NCBI GenBank assembly: GCA_934746515.1
Contig: CAKVFH010000001.1
Location: forward strand, 103,226-167,225
Length of the DNA stretch: 64,000 nucleotides
DNA from: an uncultured Clostridia bacterium
GTDB taxonomy: Bacteria > Bacillota > Clostridia > Christensenellales > UBA1242
Reading direction: 5' to 3'
Of the stretch, positions 1 to 8,164 are shown one piece after another. The translations under genes were made by a program, and so were the position numbers. The notes under the pieces were generated by a model. It did no database searches and had not been told where the DNA came from. It saw only the letters and a program-made list of their open reading frames with translations. Numbering within the stretch: position 1 is the stretch's first letter; the number at the start of each line of letters is the position of its first letter.

Positions 1-2
1 TG

Positions 3-611
3 ATTGAACCATTTGAAATCGACAAAGATTGGCAAGACAATTTATCTATTGATCCAGGTCTTAGCAATCCGCTTTCATGCCATTGGTATGCTCGAGATTA
101 TGACGGCAACATTTATGTTATCGCAGAGCATTTTGCCGAAAACAAAACGATTGAATATCATGCACAAAAAATCACAGAAATTTCTAACAAACTAAACTGG
201 AAGCGCGCCAACAATGGCATGATTGAATCTCTAATTGACAGCGCAGCAAATCAGAGAACACTCGCATCACAAAAAAGTGTAACTGATTTGTTTTATGATA
301 ATGGGATTATTGTCAATCCAAATGTCAACAAAGATGTTTTGTCTGGAATATCAAAAGTAAAAACCTATTTAAAAGATATTAGTGGCAAAACAAAACTATA
401 CATTTTCTCCTGTTGCACAAATTTGATTCAAGAGTTTAAAACTTATAGATGGAATGGTCATGATGCACCAATAAAAAAAGATGACCACTGCCTAGACGAA
501 TTACGATACTATATTATGAGCTTGCAAACAGCTCCAAAATTTACAAACAATCAAAAAACAGAAATTCAAAAAGACAAGGAACGATTATTTAAACAGCTAA
601 TGAGACGATAA
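3..611 (+). CDS. terL: Phage terminase large subunit, C-terminal nuclease part (5' partial)
   Basis: The reading frame is open from the first bases of the window, so the gene starts upstream; the ATG at 219 is internal. The roughly 200 visible residues match the RNase H-like nuclease domain of large terminases, which cuts concatemeric phage DNA during head filling. Three acidic positions expected for that fold are visible: SIDPG near residue 18, LIDSAA near residue 77 and DDHCLDELRY near residue 164. All appear intact. The ATPase half cannot be seen. The stop overlaps the next start as TAATG. Confidence 0.85.
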   Translation: MEPFEIDKDWQDNLSIDPGLSNPLSCHWYARDYDGNIYVIAEHFAENKTIEYHAQKITEISNKLNWKRANNGMIESLIDSAANQRTLASQKSVTDLFYDNGIIVNPNVNKDVLSGISKVKTYLKDISGKTKLYIFSCCTNLIQEFKTYRWNGHDAPIKKDDHCLDELRYYIMSLQTAPKFTNNQKTEIQKDKERLFKQLMRR

Positions 612-1048
612 TGAACAGCAAAAAAATTTACGACGAGTTAATAAAAATTTTATTAAAAAAGGCCAAAGGTTTTTACTACACCGAACAACAGGAAGATTAT
701 GAAAAAACGCAAAATAAATCAAATATTTCCGAAAAACAAAATAAAAACATATCTTTTTTCGATAATTGCGACATGGTTAGCACCGATATTGAAACCACTA
801 ATGTTACAATAAAATCATCAAATGAGAATAAGCAAAAAGAACAAACTAATCAAAATCTTGTTTTGGTTAAGAGAAAAATTACCACGCACTATATTCCGCC
901 TGATATGCTCGCTGTTAAAATTCTGTTTGAAACTCTTAAGGAGAAGGTAAGTGAAAATGATTTAGATAATATGTCAGATGAAGAATTGTTAAATTTAAAA
1001 GATAAATTACTTGGAGAACTAATCAATGAAGATAGCAAAAATCAATAA
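611..1048 (+). CDS. Small phage protein, terminase-associated, function unknown
   Basis: A 145-residue protein rich in Lys, Asn and Glu. The middle (about residues 40-90) is low in complexity. The C-terminal third is more ordered, with a THYIPPDMLAV segment followed by a predicted helix. Phage small-terminase and accessory proteins often carry a similar 'IPPD' motif, so a DNA-packaging accessory role is possible but is inference. The start overlaps the terminase stop by one base. The last 23 bases overlap the next small gene. Confidence 0.6.
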   Translation: MNSKKIYDELIKILLKKAKGFYYTEQQEDYEKTQNKSNISEKQNKNISFFDNCDMVSTDIETTNVTIKSSNENKQKEQTNQNLVLVKRKITTHYIPPDMLAVKILFETLKEKVSENDLDNMSDEELLNLKDKLLGELINEDSKNQ

Positions 1049-1205
1049 AAACATTAAGTGTGATAGCATACTTTGTTTTAATAATGCATCATACGAAATT
1101 TCAACCGATAGTTACAAAGGCAATCAGTACCTATGCGAAGACTGCTACAAAAAGTATCAAAAATTATTTAAGGAAGCAAAAAAATCAAATGAAAACGAAC
1201 AATGA
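1026..1205 (+). CDS. 59-residue putative zinc-binding phage protein
   Basis: A short ORF from ATG 1026 to TGA 1203-1205. A GGAGA Shine-Dalgarno motif lies about nine bases upstream. The product has Cys pairs spaced as a small zinc finger: KCDSILCF (Cys-x4-Cys) and, about 18 residues later, LCEDCYKKY (Cys-x2-Cys). It overlaps the preceding gene by 23 bases and the portal start at 1189 by 17 bases, which suggests translational coupling. A longer frame starting at 1060 overlaps this gene and is best read as an upstream extension of the portal frame. Function unknown; small zinc-ribbon proteins are frequent between terminase and portal genes. Confidence 0.65.
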   Translation: MKIAKINKNIKCDSILCFNNASYEISTDSYKGNQYLCEDCYKKYQKLFKEAKKSNENEQ

Positions 1206-3033
1206 AAAATATTTTTACGGCAAAGATGAAGACAAAGTTATTGTAGATTTTGTTACAAATGATTTTAAAGAAAAGCAACAAAACCGAAGAACTTATGAAC
1301 TGATTTGGGAACTCAACATGAATTTTTATATTGGAAATCAATATAGCTATATCACACCATCTGGTTTTATTTCAGACATTGAAAAGAATTATTCATGGGA
1401 AAACAGAGAAGTTTATAACCACATTGCTCCAATTATCGAAACTAGACTAGCGAAGCTTAACAAAATCAAACCAAACATAAGTATAAAGCCTAGCAGCAAT
1501 ACCGAAAGCGATAACTATAAAGCAAAACTTGCTAAAGCTATTTTAACTTCATGCTACAATGAAAACCATTTAGAAAATATCATTGCAACAGCAACACACT
1601 GGAGTGAAATTACCGGAACAAGTTTTTATAAAATTTCCTGGGACAGCGTTTCAAATAATGATAAAACCAATAATACCGGTGATGCAAAAATCTCGGTTTG
1701 CACACCTTTTGAAATTTATCCTGATTCAAACTTCACTGAAGACATTGAAGATTGCAAATCAATTATTGAAACACGCGCTTTCCCTGCCGATGAAGTCAAC
1801 AGGGAATGGGGTGTAAACTTAACTGGTGAAGATATCAATTTATTTCAACTCAACAACAGCTCATCACTTTCAAACATTTCAGGTCGAAGCAATTATACAA
1901 AAGTTATTCATTCAACAAACCATGATTATTTACTTCTAATTGAGCGTTATGAAAAACCTTCAAAAAGACATCCGAACGGAAAGCTTACAATTATTTGTAA
2001 GGACAAACTTTTGTATGATGGCGACATGCCATACATAAACGGAAGCAAAAACACAAGAACATATCCTTTCATAAAACAAGTTTCAAACAAACAGCTTTCA
2101 TGTTTCTGGGGAAGCAGCATAATTGAAAGATGCATTCCTATGCAAAAAGCCTACAACTCTATTAAAAACAAGAAACATGAATTTTTAACAAGACTCGCAA
2201 CTGGGGTTTTAACAGTTGAAGATGGTTCTGTTGATGTTGACAATCTTGAAAATAACGGCATTGAACCTGGCAAAATTATCATTTATAGAAATGGTTCTAC
2301 ACCGCCAAAATTTCTCGATCCCGGAACAGTACCTGAAGAATTTGAGAGAGAAGAAGAAAAACTTCTCGCTGAAATCAATAATCTTTCATGCATAAGCGAA
2401 GTAACAACAAACGCAAGTGTTCCATCTGGCGTAAACAGCGGAACAGCTCTTTCTCTTTTAATGGAACAAGATGAATCAAGACTTTCAACCGTTGCTGAAG
2501 AAATTAGAACAAGCATCAAAAAAATCAGTTATCAAATTTTGAGATTATATAAACAATTCTCAAACAACATTAGACTAAATAAACTCACCGATAATAACGG
2601 TGCACTTGAAATGTTTTACTGGACAAAAAATGATATCAGTAGTGATGATATTTTAATTGATGCAAACAATACTCTTGATGAAACAACTGCAAACAAAAAG
2701 GAGATTCTTTTAAAGCTGATAGAAAAAGGAATTTTTTCAGATAACAGTGGCAACATTACAAATCAAACAAAAGAAAAAATTCTTTCAACTCTCGGTTTTG
2801 AAAATTGGTGTTCTTTCGATGAACTTGATGAACTGCACAAGAAAAGAGCAGAAAAAGAAAATTTGAAACTTATCAAACTTGAAGACCCACTTGATGTCGA
2901 CGATGACAAAATTCATATTGAACAGCACACAAAATTTATTATTTCAGACAACAATAATTCTGATCAAAAATTTATTTCAAACTTAATAAAACACATTCAA
3001 AAACACAAAGAAAAATTAAATAAGGATAGGTAA
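1189..3033 (+). CDS. Phage portal protein
   Basis: About 614 residues if translation starts at ATG 1189, which has AAGGAAG about 12 bases upstream; the open frame reaches back to 1060, but that stretch overlaps the zinc-binding ORF. The portal is the dodecameric ring at one head vertex through which DNA is packaged. Supporting features are the position after terminase, the length, the N-terminal region with 'YNHIAPIIETRLAKLNKIKP', and a helical stem/crown region near 'SGTALSLLMEQDESRLSTVAEEI'. These resemble P22-type and related portals. The C-terminal part (about residues 510-614) is charged and helical. No frameshift is visible. Confidence 0.85.
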   Translation: MKTNNEKYFYGKDEDKVIVDFVTNDFKEKQQNRRTYELIWELNMNFYIGNQYSYITPSGFISDIEKNYSWENREVYNHIAPIIETRLAKLNKIKPNISIKPSSNTESDNYKAKLAKAILTSCYNENHLENIIATATHWSEITGTSFYKISWDSVSNNDKTNNTGDAKISVCTPFEIYPDSNFTEDIEDCKSIIETRAFPADEVNREWGVNLTGEDINLFQLNNSSSLSNISGRSNYTKVIHSTNHDYLLLIERYEKPSKRHPNGKLTIICKDKLLYDGDMPYINGSKNTRTYPFIKQVSNKQLSCFWGSSIIERCIPMQKAYNSIKNKKHEFLTRLATGVLTVEDGSVDVDNLENNGIEPGKIIIYRNGSTPPKFLDPGTVPEEFEREEEKLLAEINNLSCISEVTTNASVPSGVNSGTALSLLMEQDESRLSTVAEEIRTSIKKISYQILRLYKQFSNNIRLNKLTDNNGALEMFYWTKNDISSDDILIDANNTLDETTANKKEILLKLIEKGIFSDNSGNITNQTKEKILSTLGFENWCSFDELDELHKKRAEKENLKLIKLEDPLDVDDDKIHIEQHTKFIISDNNNSDQKFISNLIKHIQKHKEKLNKDR

Positions 3034-3037
3034 TAAA

Positions 3038-3616
3038 ATGGAAAATGAAACAATGGAACAACTGGAAACTGAACCTGCAACACAACCAGAAAACAGTGAA
3101 AGCTCCATATATGGGAAGTTTAAAGATGCGCAAACTCTGCTTGACGCATACAATTCTTTAGAAGCTGAATTCACTAGAAAAAGCCAAAAATTAGCAGAAT
3201 TTCAAAAGAAATATGAAGAAAATGCGCTTTTTTCTAACAATGATTCACTTGAAAATATTTTAGGTGATTCCGCAGATTTGGAAAAATATAAAAAGGAAGT
3301 CGCGGAGATTATTGATAACGATAATGAATTATCTAATCTGCCAAATAAAAATCTAGTCGCACTTAAAATTATTAAAGAAGCTGAACGCAGAACCGCAGAT
3401 AAGTTAAACAACTCTGAATATGTTGATAAATATATTGAGACAAACGACAAAGTAAAAGAAAAAATCATATCAAATTATTTATCATCATTAAACGAAACTC
3501 CTTCAGCACCAAAAGTTATTTCTGGCAACTCATCAAACATTTATTTTTCACCAAGTTTAAACATGCCAAAAACTTTAAAGGATGCTGGAGAGATTTTATC
3601 AAAAATGCTTAAATAG
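3038..3616 (+). CDS. Phage scaffolding protein
   Basis: 192 residues, acidic and mostly helical, lying between portal and capsid as scaffold genes usually do. An early segment (SIYGKFKDAQTLLDAYN, about residues 23-40) followed by a coiled-coil-like EAEFTRKSQKLAEFQKKYEE is typical of head scaffolds. The short C-terminal helix (TLKDAGEILSKMLK) would be the capsid-binding end. It assists shell assembly and is then removed. Spacing to the portal is 4 bases and to the capsid 8 bases. Confidence 0.75.
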   Translation: MENETMEQLETEPATQPENSESSIYGKFKDAQTLLDAYNSLEAEFTRKSQKLAEFQKKYEENALFSNNDSLENILGDSADLEKYKKEVAEIIDNDNELSNLPNKNLVALKIIKEAERRTADKLNNSEYVDKYIETNDKVKEKIISNYLSSLNETPSAPKVISGNSSNIYFSPSLNMPKTLKDAGEILSKMLK

Positions 3617-3624
3617 GAGAACTA

Positions 3625-4809
3625 ATGGTTACATTAACAACAGCAAATAATGCACTCAAAGAAGTTTACTTGGGTGTTTTATCAAACCAACTTAACACAT
3701 CAATCAATCCACTTTTATCGCGAATCAATCAAACAACATCAGATGTATGGGGAAAGGAAATTAGAAAGGTTGCTCCATACGGAATCAATGGCGGTATTGG
3801 TGCAGGAACTGAAACAGGCGACTTGCCAACATCAGCCGAAAACAATTATGAACAATTTGTCCTTACACTTAAAAACCTTTACGGCAGACTTGAAATTTCT
3901 GATAAAGCAATTCGTGCATCAGAAAATTCAGCAGGAGCATTTGTAAACTTGCTCACCAGCGAAATGGAAGGGTTAGTAAAAGCTAGCGCATTCAACTTTG
4001 GAAGAATGCTTTATGGTGACGGCACAGGCAAACTTGCAACAATTTCAGATAATGATACTAACTTCGTTACTGTTGATGGCACTAAAAATTTAATTGAAGG
4101 TATGGTTGTGGATATCATGTCTTCAACTGGAACGGTTGTAAAAAGTGGTTTAAGAATTAAAGCAATTGATCAAGCATCAAAGAAAGTTACATTCACAACA
4201 GCACCACTCACTAAAAATGCATTGAAAGATGCATCTAACATATTATGTGTTCAAGGATCATACAACAATGAAATCACAGGTCTTGGAGCAATCTTCAAAA
4301 CAACTGGCTCACTTTATGGTTTGGAAAGATCAAACTACAACTGGCTCATTCCATACATGAAAGACATCACAAGCTCATCACAAACACAAAGCATTACTGA
4401 TATCATTATTCAAAATGCAATTGATGACATAGAAGAATCAGCAGACAGCAAAGTTGATTTCATTGTTTGTTCTTCAGGTGTAAAGAGAAACTATCAAAGC
4501 TATCTTGCATCTTATAGATCAAATGTAAATGTTCTTGAACTTGAAGGTGGCTTCAAAGCTATTTCTTATAATGGCATCCCACTTGTTTCAGATAGATTTG
4601 CACCAGCAAACACAATGTATTTGCTCAACACCAGCGAATTCAATTTGCATCAACTTTGCGATTGGAAATGGCTTGAAAGTGAAGATGGAAAAGTAATTCG
4701 TCAAACACTTGGCAAACCAACATATCAAGCAACACTTGTAAAATATGCAGACATCATTTGCAACAAACCACGCGGCCAAGCAAAAATTACAGGTATCACA
4801 GAATCATAA
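3625..4809 (+). CDS. Phage major capsid protein
   Basis: 394 residues, a normal length for an HK97-fold coat protein. AGGAG precedes the ATG. Recognisable parts are an N-terminal helix region, then 'SDKAIRASENSAGAFVNLLTSEM' and 'FNFGRMLYGDGTGKLATI' (about residues 92-136), a pattern seen in coat proteins of many Clostridia prophages. A beta-rich insertion follows (about 150-200). The C-terminal region has 'VDFIVCSSGVKRNYQSYL'. Codon use is regular, and a strong hairpin follows immediately, as expected for the most highly expressed virion gene. Confidence 0.9.
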   Translation: MVTLTTANNALKEVYLGVLSNQLNTSINPLLSRINQTTSDVWGKEIRKVAPYGINGGIGAGTETGDLPTSAENNYEQFVLTLKNLYGRLEISDKAIRASENSAGAFVNLLTSEMEGLVKASAFNFGRMLYGDGTGKLATISDNDTNFVTVDGTKNLIEGMVVDIMSSTGTVVKSGLRIKAIDQASKKVTFTTAPLTKNALKDASNILCVQGSYNNEITGLGAIFKTTGSLYGLERSNYNWLIPYMKDITSSSQTQSITDIIIQNAIDDIEESADSKVDFIVCSSGVKRNYQSYLASYRSNVNVLELEGGFKAISYNGIPLVSDRFAPANTMYLLNTSEFNLHQLCDWKWLESEDGKVIRQTLGKPTYQATLVKYADIICNKPRGQAKITGITES

Positions 4810-4840
4810 ATAAGTCCACACATTTTGTGTGGATTTATTT
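4808..4840 (+). terminator. Hairpin after the capsid gene (partial terminator)
   Basis: A 15-bp stem with one G-U pair and a TTT loop: arms 4808-4822 and 4826-4840, the right arm ending in TTTATTT. It overlaps the capsid stop codon and precedes the Shine-Dalgarno of the next gene. It probably lowers transcription of distal genes or protects the capsid mRNA 3' end. Confidence 0.7.
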
Positions 4841-4852
4841 TAAGGAGCGGTT

Positions 4853-5245
4853 ATGAAATTTAATAATTTGTTTTTTGAAAGCTATAAAGATCAATTTAAC
4901 TATTACAATCTAATTCAAAAAATAAACCCTGGATATAGGTTATTTTTTAATAAAAAAGACAAAAAATTTATCATAGTTAATATTTTTAGAAATAATGAGA
5001 TTTGTAAGATATTTAATTCATTTTACGGAAATATTTTACAAGATTTGCGTTTTTCCAAAATTGAAAATTTTAATAACATTTTAAAAAATATTGATTTGCA
5101 CAATAAAAAACTAACACTAAAAAACAATCAAAAATGTCATGAATTAAACAATAATCTTATCCATGAAACAGAAGTTTTACTTAACCGTTCAAATCATATT
5201 GAACACAATGACATAAATAAAATTATCGGAGCAACAAAATGTTAA
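4853..5245 (+). CDS. Small phage protein of unknown function
   Basis: 130 residues, rich in Asn, Lys, Phe and Ile, with an AAGGAG site. The first half (YKDQFNYYNLIQKINPGYRLFFNKKDKKFIIVNIF, about residues 11-46) looks like a compact alpha/beta fold. The second half is helical and polar. It lies between capsid and connector, where head-decoration or head-completion proteins are often encoded, but I do not recognise the family. It overlaps the next gene by 7 bases. Confidence 0.6.
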   Translation: MKFNNLFFESYKDQFNYYNLIQKINPGYRLFFNKKDKKFIIVNIFRNNEICKIFNSFYGNILQDLRFSKIENFNNILKNIDLHNKKLTLKNNQKCHELNNNLIHETEVLLNRSNHIEHNDINKIIGATKC

Positions 5246-5799
5246 AAGATATTTTATTAAAAACTGCGCAGCTTATTGATCGCGACGATATCATTGAAGA
5301 ACTTGAAAATCCAAAAAATTCTTCACCAGCCATTCAAAACGATATCTATAGACTCATAAGCTACTTTAATTATACAAACGAAATTTTGTGTGAAAACTAC
5401 TTTAATATTTCAAACGAACAAACATTTCTTTCAGATAAAAATAGGACAATATATTTTCAAAACTTTGAGTTTGAACCAACAAAAATTTTGAAGGTTTTAA
5501 AAAATGACAAACCTGTTTTCTTTTCAGAATATTCAAAATACTTAACAGTGCCTGAAGCTAAAACAAAGTATAAAATCATTTATAAATTTACACCAGAAAG
5601 GGTATTAAATCTTTTAGACAAAGTAACATTGCCACACGGTGTAAGCGAAAAGCTTATATGCTTCGGAATGGCAAGTGAATTTCTCGCAAGCAAAAATCAA
5701 ATATCTCAAGCTGAATATTGGAACAATAAATTCATGTTGGAAATTTTTAAATCAAAAACATCTCAAGATAGAAGGTTGAAACAAACATTTACATTATGA
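5239..5799 (+). CDS. Phage head-tail connector/adaptor protein
   Basis: 186 residues. The C-terminal section 'LPHGVSEKLICFGMASEFLASKNQISQAEYWNNKFMLEI' (about residues 132-170) has the pattern of phage connector proteins that dock under the portal: a helix with a Gly-Met-Ala-Ser-Glu step and then an aromatic/Trp-containing helix. The preceding beta-strand region is also typical. In P22 the equivalent gp4 adaptor has about 166 residues and is encoded at the same place. The start is translationally coupled to the upstream gene, with GGAG inside it. Confidence 0.65.
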   Translation: MLKDILLKTAQLIDRDDIIEELENPKNSSPAIQNDIYRLISYFNYTNEILCENYFNISNEQTFLSDKNRTIYFQNFEFEPTKILKVLKNDKPVFFSEYSKYLTVPEAKTKYKIIYKFTPERVLNLLDKVTLPHGVSEKLICFGMASEFLASKNQISQAEYWNNKFMLEIFKSKTSQDRRLKQTFTL

Positions 5800-7145
5800 A
5801 AAACAAAACACTTTTATTTAGAAATTTTAAATTTAATCCAACAGACAGTATTTCAGATGATGAGAATTTTGTTATCAGCAACATGTATAACATAACAACC
5901 GAAAATGGCGCAATTGAAAGTAAGGTGTTTCAAGAAGATGTTTTGTCTTGTCTATTTGATGAGGCTCAAATTCAAACCATAAAATCAAACAATAGTGAAA
6001 TAATTGATAAAATTATTCGCTATATACCTTACACTTATTTTGATGTAGGACAAGACACCTTTTCAAATAGATTATTTGTAATAACAAATGCAAACGCACT
6101 TTATGAATTAGCAACAGAAACAAATTTGTTTGAACTCAAATATTCATTTTCAACTTTTCCAAAAATCTTCGAATATGAAAATGCAGTTTACCTTTTTGAT
6201 TCAAACAACAAATGCATAGTTCTAGAAAATAATAGTGCAGTAAGTATTGAACAAATTCCAACCATAAATTCATTTATTTCAGATAATGAAAAAACATATT
6301 TTCTATTAAAAAGCAAACCTTTTTCATTTTTTACAAGCGAACTTATTGGCTTGAGAAATTTATCAATTTATCCAGAGCAATATTCATCAATAGATTCAAC
6401 TATTCAAGATGGACAACTCTACAAAATAGTAAATATTAAGGATAAAATTTTTGCAATCTCTCAATACTCAATTTTAAGATTTGACGAAGAAAATAATAAA
6501 TTCTTAAGACAAAATAAAATCGAACTGGAAATTTACAAAGACACTATAATTGCACTTGATAACGCAGTTGTTTTTTACACATCAAACGGGTTATATTTGT
6601 TTGATGGAAGCGATATTGAACAACTCACAAGCAATTATCTAAATTTTGATAAAAACGCAAATTTAGTCTGTTTTAATCAAAAAATATACATTTTATCGCA
6701 AAATTATGAAAATTATATTTTCGAGTATAATTTCACAAATAAATATTTTACACCAATATTTTTAGATAAAATAAATCTATTTTACATAGTAAAAACACAA
6801 GAAAAATATCTTCTTTGCGCAAGCACAATTTCAAACAACGAATACAAAAATATTTCAATTTTTAATAGCTTAAATTGGAACAATGTTGAACAGAAAGTTA
6901 TATCCAAAACAACAACATTTAGTTCAACAAATCTCAAGTATATCAAAAATATTTTTGTTAAAGCAACGGGGGAATGTAAGATTAAAATTACATCAAATTT
7001 ATCAAGCACTGAATTAAAAATCAATAACTCGACAGCCATTTACAATGTCGGAATTAGCGGAACAGTTTTTGATTTTGAAATTATTTCATTAACTAAATTT
7101 AAAATTGATTCAATATTACTAAATATTGAAGAAGCGAGCGAATAA
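5796..7145 (+). CDS. Probable tail-hub (gp10-like) beta-propeller protein
   Basis: 449 residues, mostly beta. It contains repeated blade-like segments in which a hydrophobic strand precedes a YLFDG/YLFDS-type turn: 'YENAVYLFDSNNKC' near residue 130 and 'YTSNGLYLFDGSDIEQ' near residue 265. These repeats, the length and the position after the adaptor resemble the P22 gp10 tail hub (472 residues), which plugs the portal-adaptor channel. Assignment is by context and sequence character. The gene overlaps both neighbours (ATGA upstream, TAATG downstream), so it is co-translated. Confidence 0.55.
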   Translation: MKNKTLLFRNFKFNPTDSISDDENFVISNMYNITTENGAIESKVFQEDVLSCLFDEAQIQTIKSNNSEIIDKIIRYIPYTYFDVGQDTFSNRLFVITNANALYELATETNLFELKYSFSTFPKIFEYENAVYLFDSNNKCIVLENNSAVSIEQIPTINSFISDNEKTYFLLKSKPFSFFTSELIGLRNLSIYPEQYSSIDSTIQDGQLYKIVNIKDKIFAISQYSILRFDEENNKFLRQNKIELEIYKDTIIALDNAVVFYTSNGLYLFDGSDIEQLTSNYLNFDKNANLVCFNQKIYILSQNYENYIFEYNFTNKYFTPIFLDKINLFYIVKTQEKYLLCASTISNNEYKNISIFNSLNWNNVEQKVISKTTTFSSTNLKYIKNIFVKATGECKIKITSNLSSTELKINNSTAIYNVGISGTVFDFEIISLTKFKIDSILLNIEEASE

Positions 7146-8164
7146 TGTTTATTGAAGAGTCTATCATAAAACTTCAAAAAAAATGCTTGTCACTAGAAGA
7201 AAAAGTTAAAAAGTTAGAATCCAGAGCAAAAGATATGCTTGAAGAAGTTGGCTATACGGTTTACACCAGAAACTTTTTAAATTTTCAGGTGTTAGCAAAT
7301 AAATATATCAGAATCAGAACTATAACAAATACTTCAAGATTTCCAATACTTGTCCAAGTGAAAGTCAAATTTTATAACTTTTCTGAACAAGATATTTATT
7401 TTAAGCTTTTCACAGACAATATTCAAATTGGAAGCGATCAGCAAACCTACAAATCTGGCATAAATGAAGTCATTTTATATGGAACTTATCAAAATTTAAT
7501 TTCAGACAAAGTTGTGGTTGATATTTCCGTTAGCCCAAAATCTAATAAACAAGTTACAATTACAAACACCACAATGACTATTTGGGGAGATTCACAGACT
7601 TATCAAGAAGAATACGAAGCTGTTGAAACATCAACAAATTATTATTTAAGTTACATATCAAATAACAGACTTTATGCTAAAAAATTTGATAAAACAAAAG
7701 CTGTTGAAGATTATGAATTTGAATTTGTTGAAGAAACTATTTCTCATTCTGTTTGTCAAAGTAATGATGTGATTTATTTATTTAGAGTTGACCCGAACGG
7801 AAATTTGTTTTTTAGAACTTTTGATAATAACAATGAAATATTTATCTCTAACAATGTGAGCAAGGTTTCATGTTGCAGTTTTGGCAATTTGATAATTTAC
7901 AATTATATTTCAAATGGTGATTGCCACTATGGCGAAATCAAAAATAGTGTCGTTATTTCTAACAAAATTTTAACAACTAAACTTGGTAAATTTTCAAATT
8001 GTTATCTATATTACAACAGCTACAACGATAGGGTTTATATGATTTTAACCAAGGAAGATGGAAGCAATTATCTCTTGGAAAACATAACCGAAAACTTCAG
8101 CTCAAGCGAAAACATTAGTTCAGAGATAAGTTTAACAATTGAAGTTCAAGAAGGTGAATCATGA
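7145..8164 (+). CDS. Phage structural protein with N-terminal coiled coil
   Basis: 339 residues. The N-terminus (about residues 5-32, IIKLQKKCLSLEEKVKKLES) is a clear heptad coiled coil. Two beta-rich regions follow: a sandwich-like domain (about 40-155) and a region with propeller-like strands (about 160-330). A trimeric needle or fibre component is plausible, since tail needles and fibres begin with such coiled coils, but no family is recognised. It overlaps its neighbours by 1 and 4 bases. Confidence 0.5.
   Translation: MFIEESIIKLQKKCLSLEEKVKKLESRAKDMLEEVGYTVYTRNFLNFQVLANKYIRIRTITNTSRFPILVQVKVKFYNFSEQDIYFKLFTDNIQIGSDQQTYKSGINEVILYGTYQNLISDKVVVDISVSPKSNKQVTITNTTMTIWGDSQTYQEEYEAVETSTNYYLSYISNNRLYAKKFDKTKAVEDYEFEFVEETISHSVCQSNDVIYLFRVDPNGNLFFRTFDNNNEIFISNNVSKVSCCSFGNLIIYNYISNGDCHYGEIKNSVVISNKILTTKLGKFSNCYLYYNSYNDRVYMILTKEDGSNYLLENITENFSSSENISSEISLTIEVQEGES

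Noticed and set aside
4..195. Open frame of 63 codons at the left edge
   Set aside because: It is a shadow of the terminase frame, which runs through the same bases with the conserved SIDPG motif.
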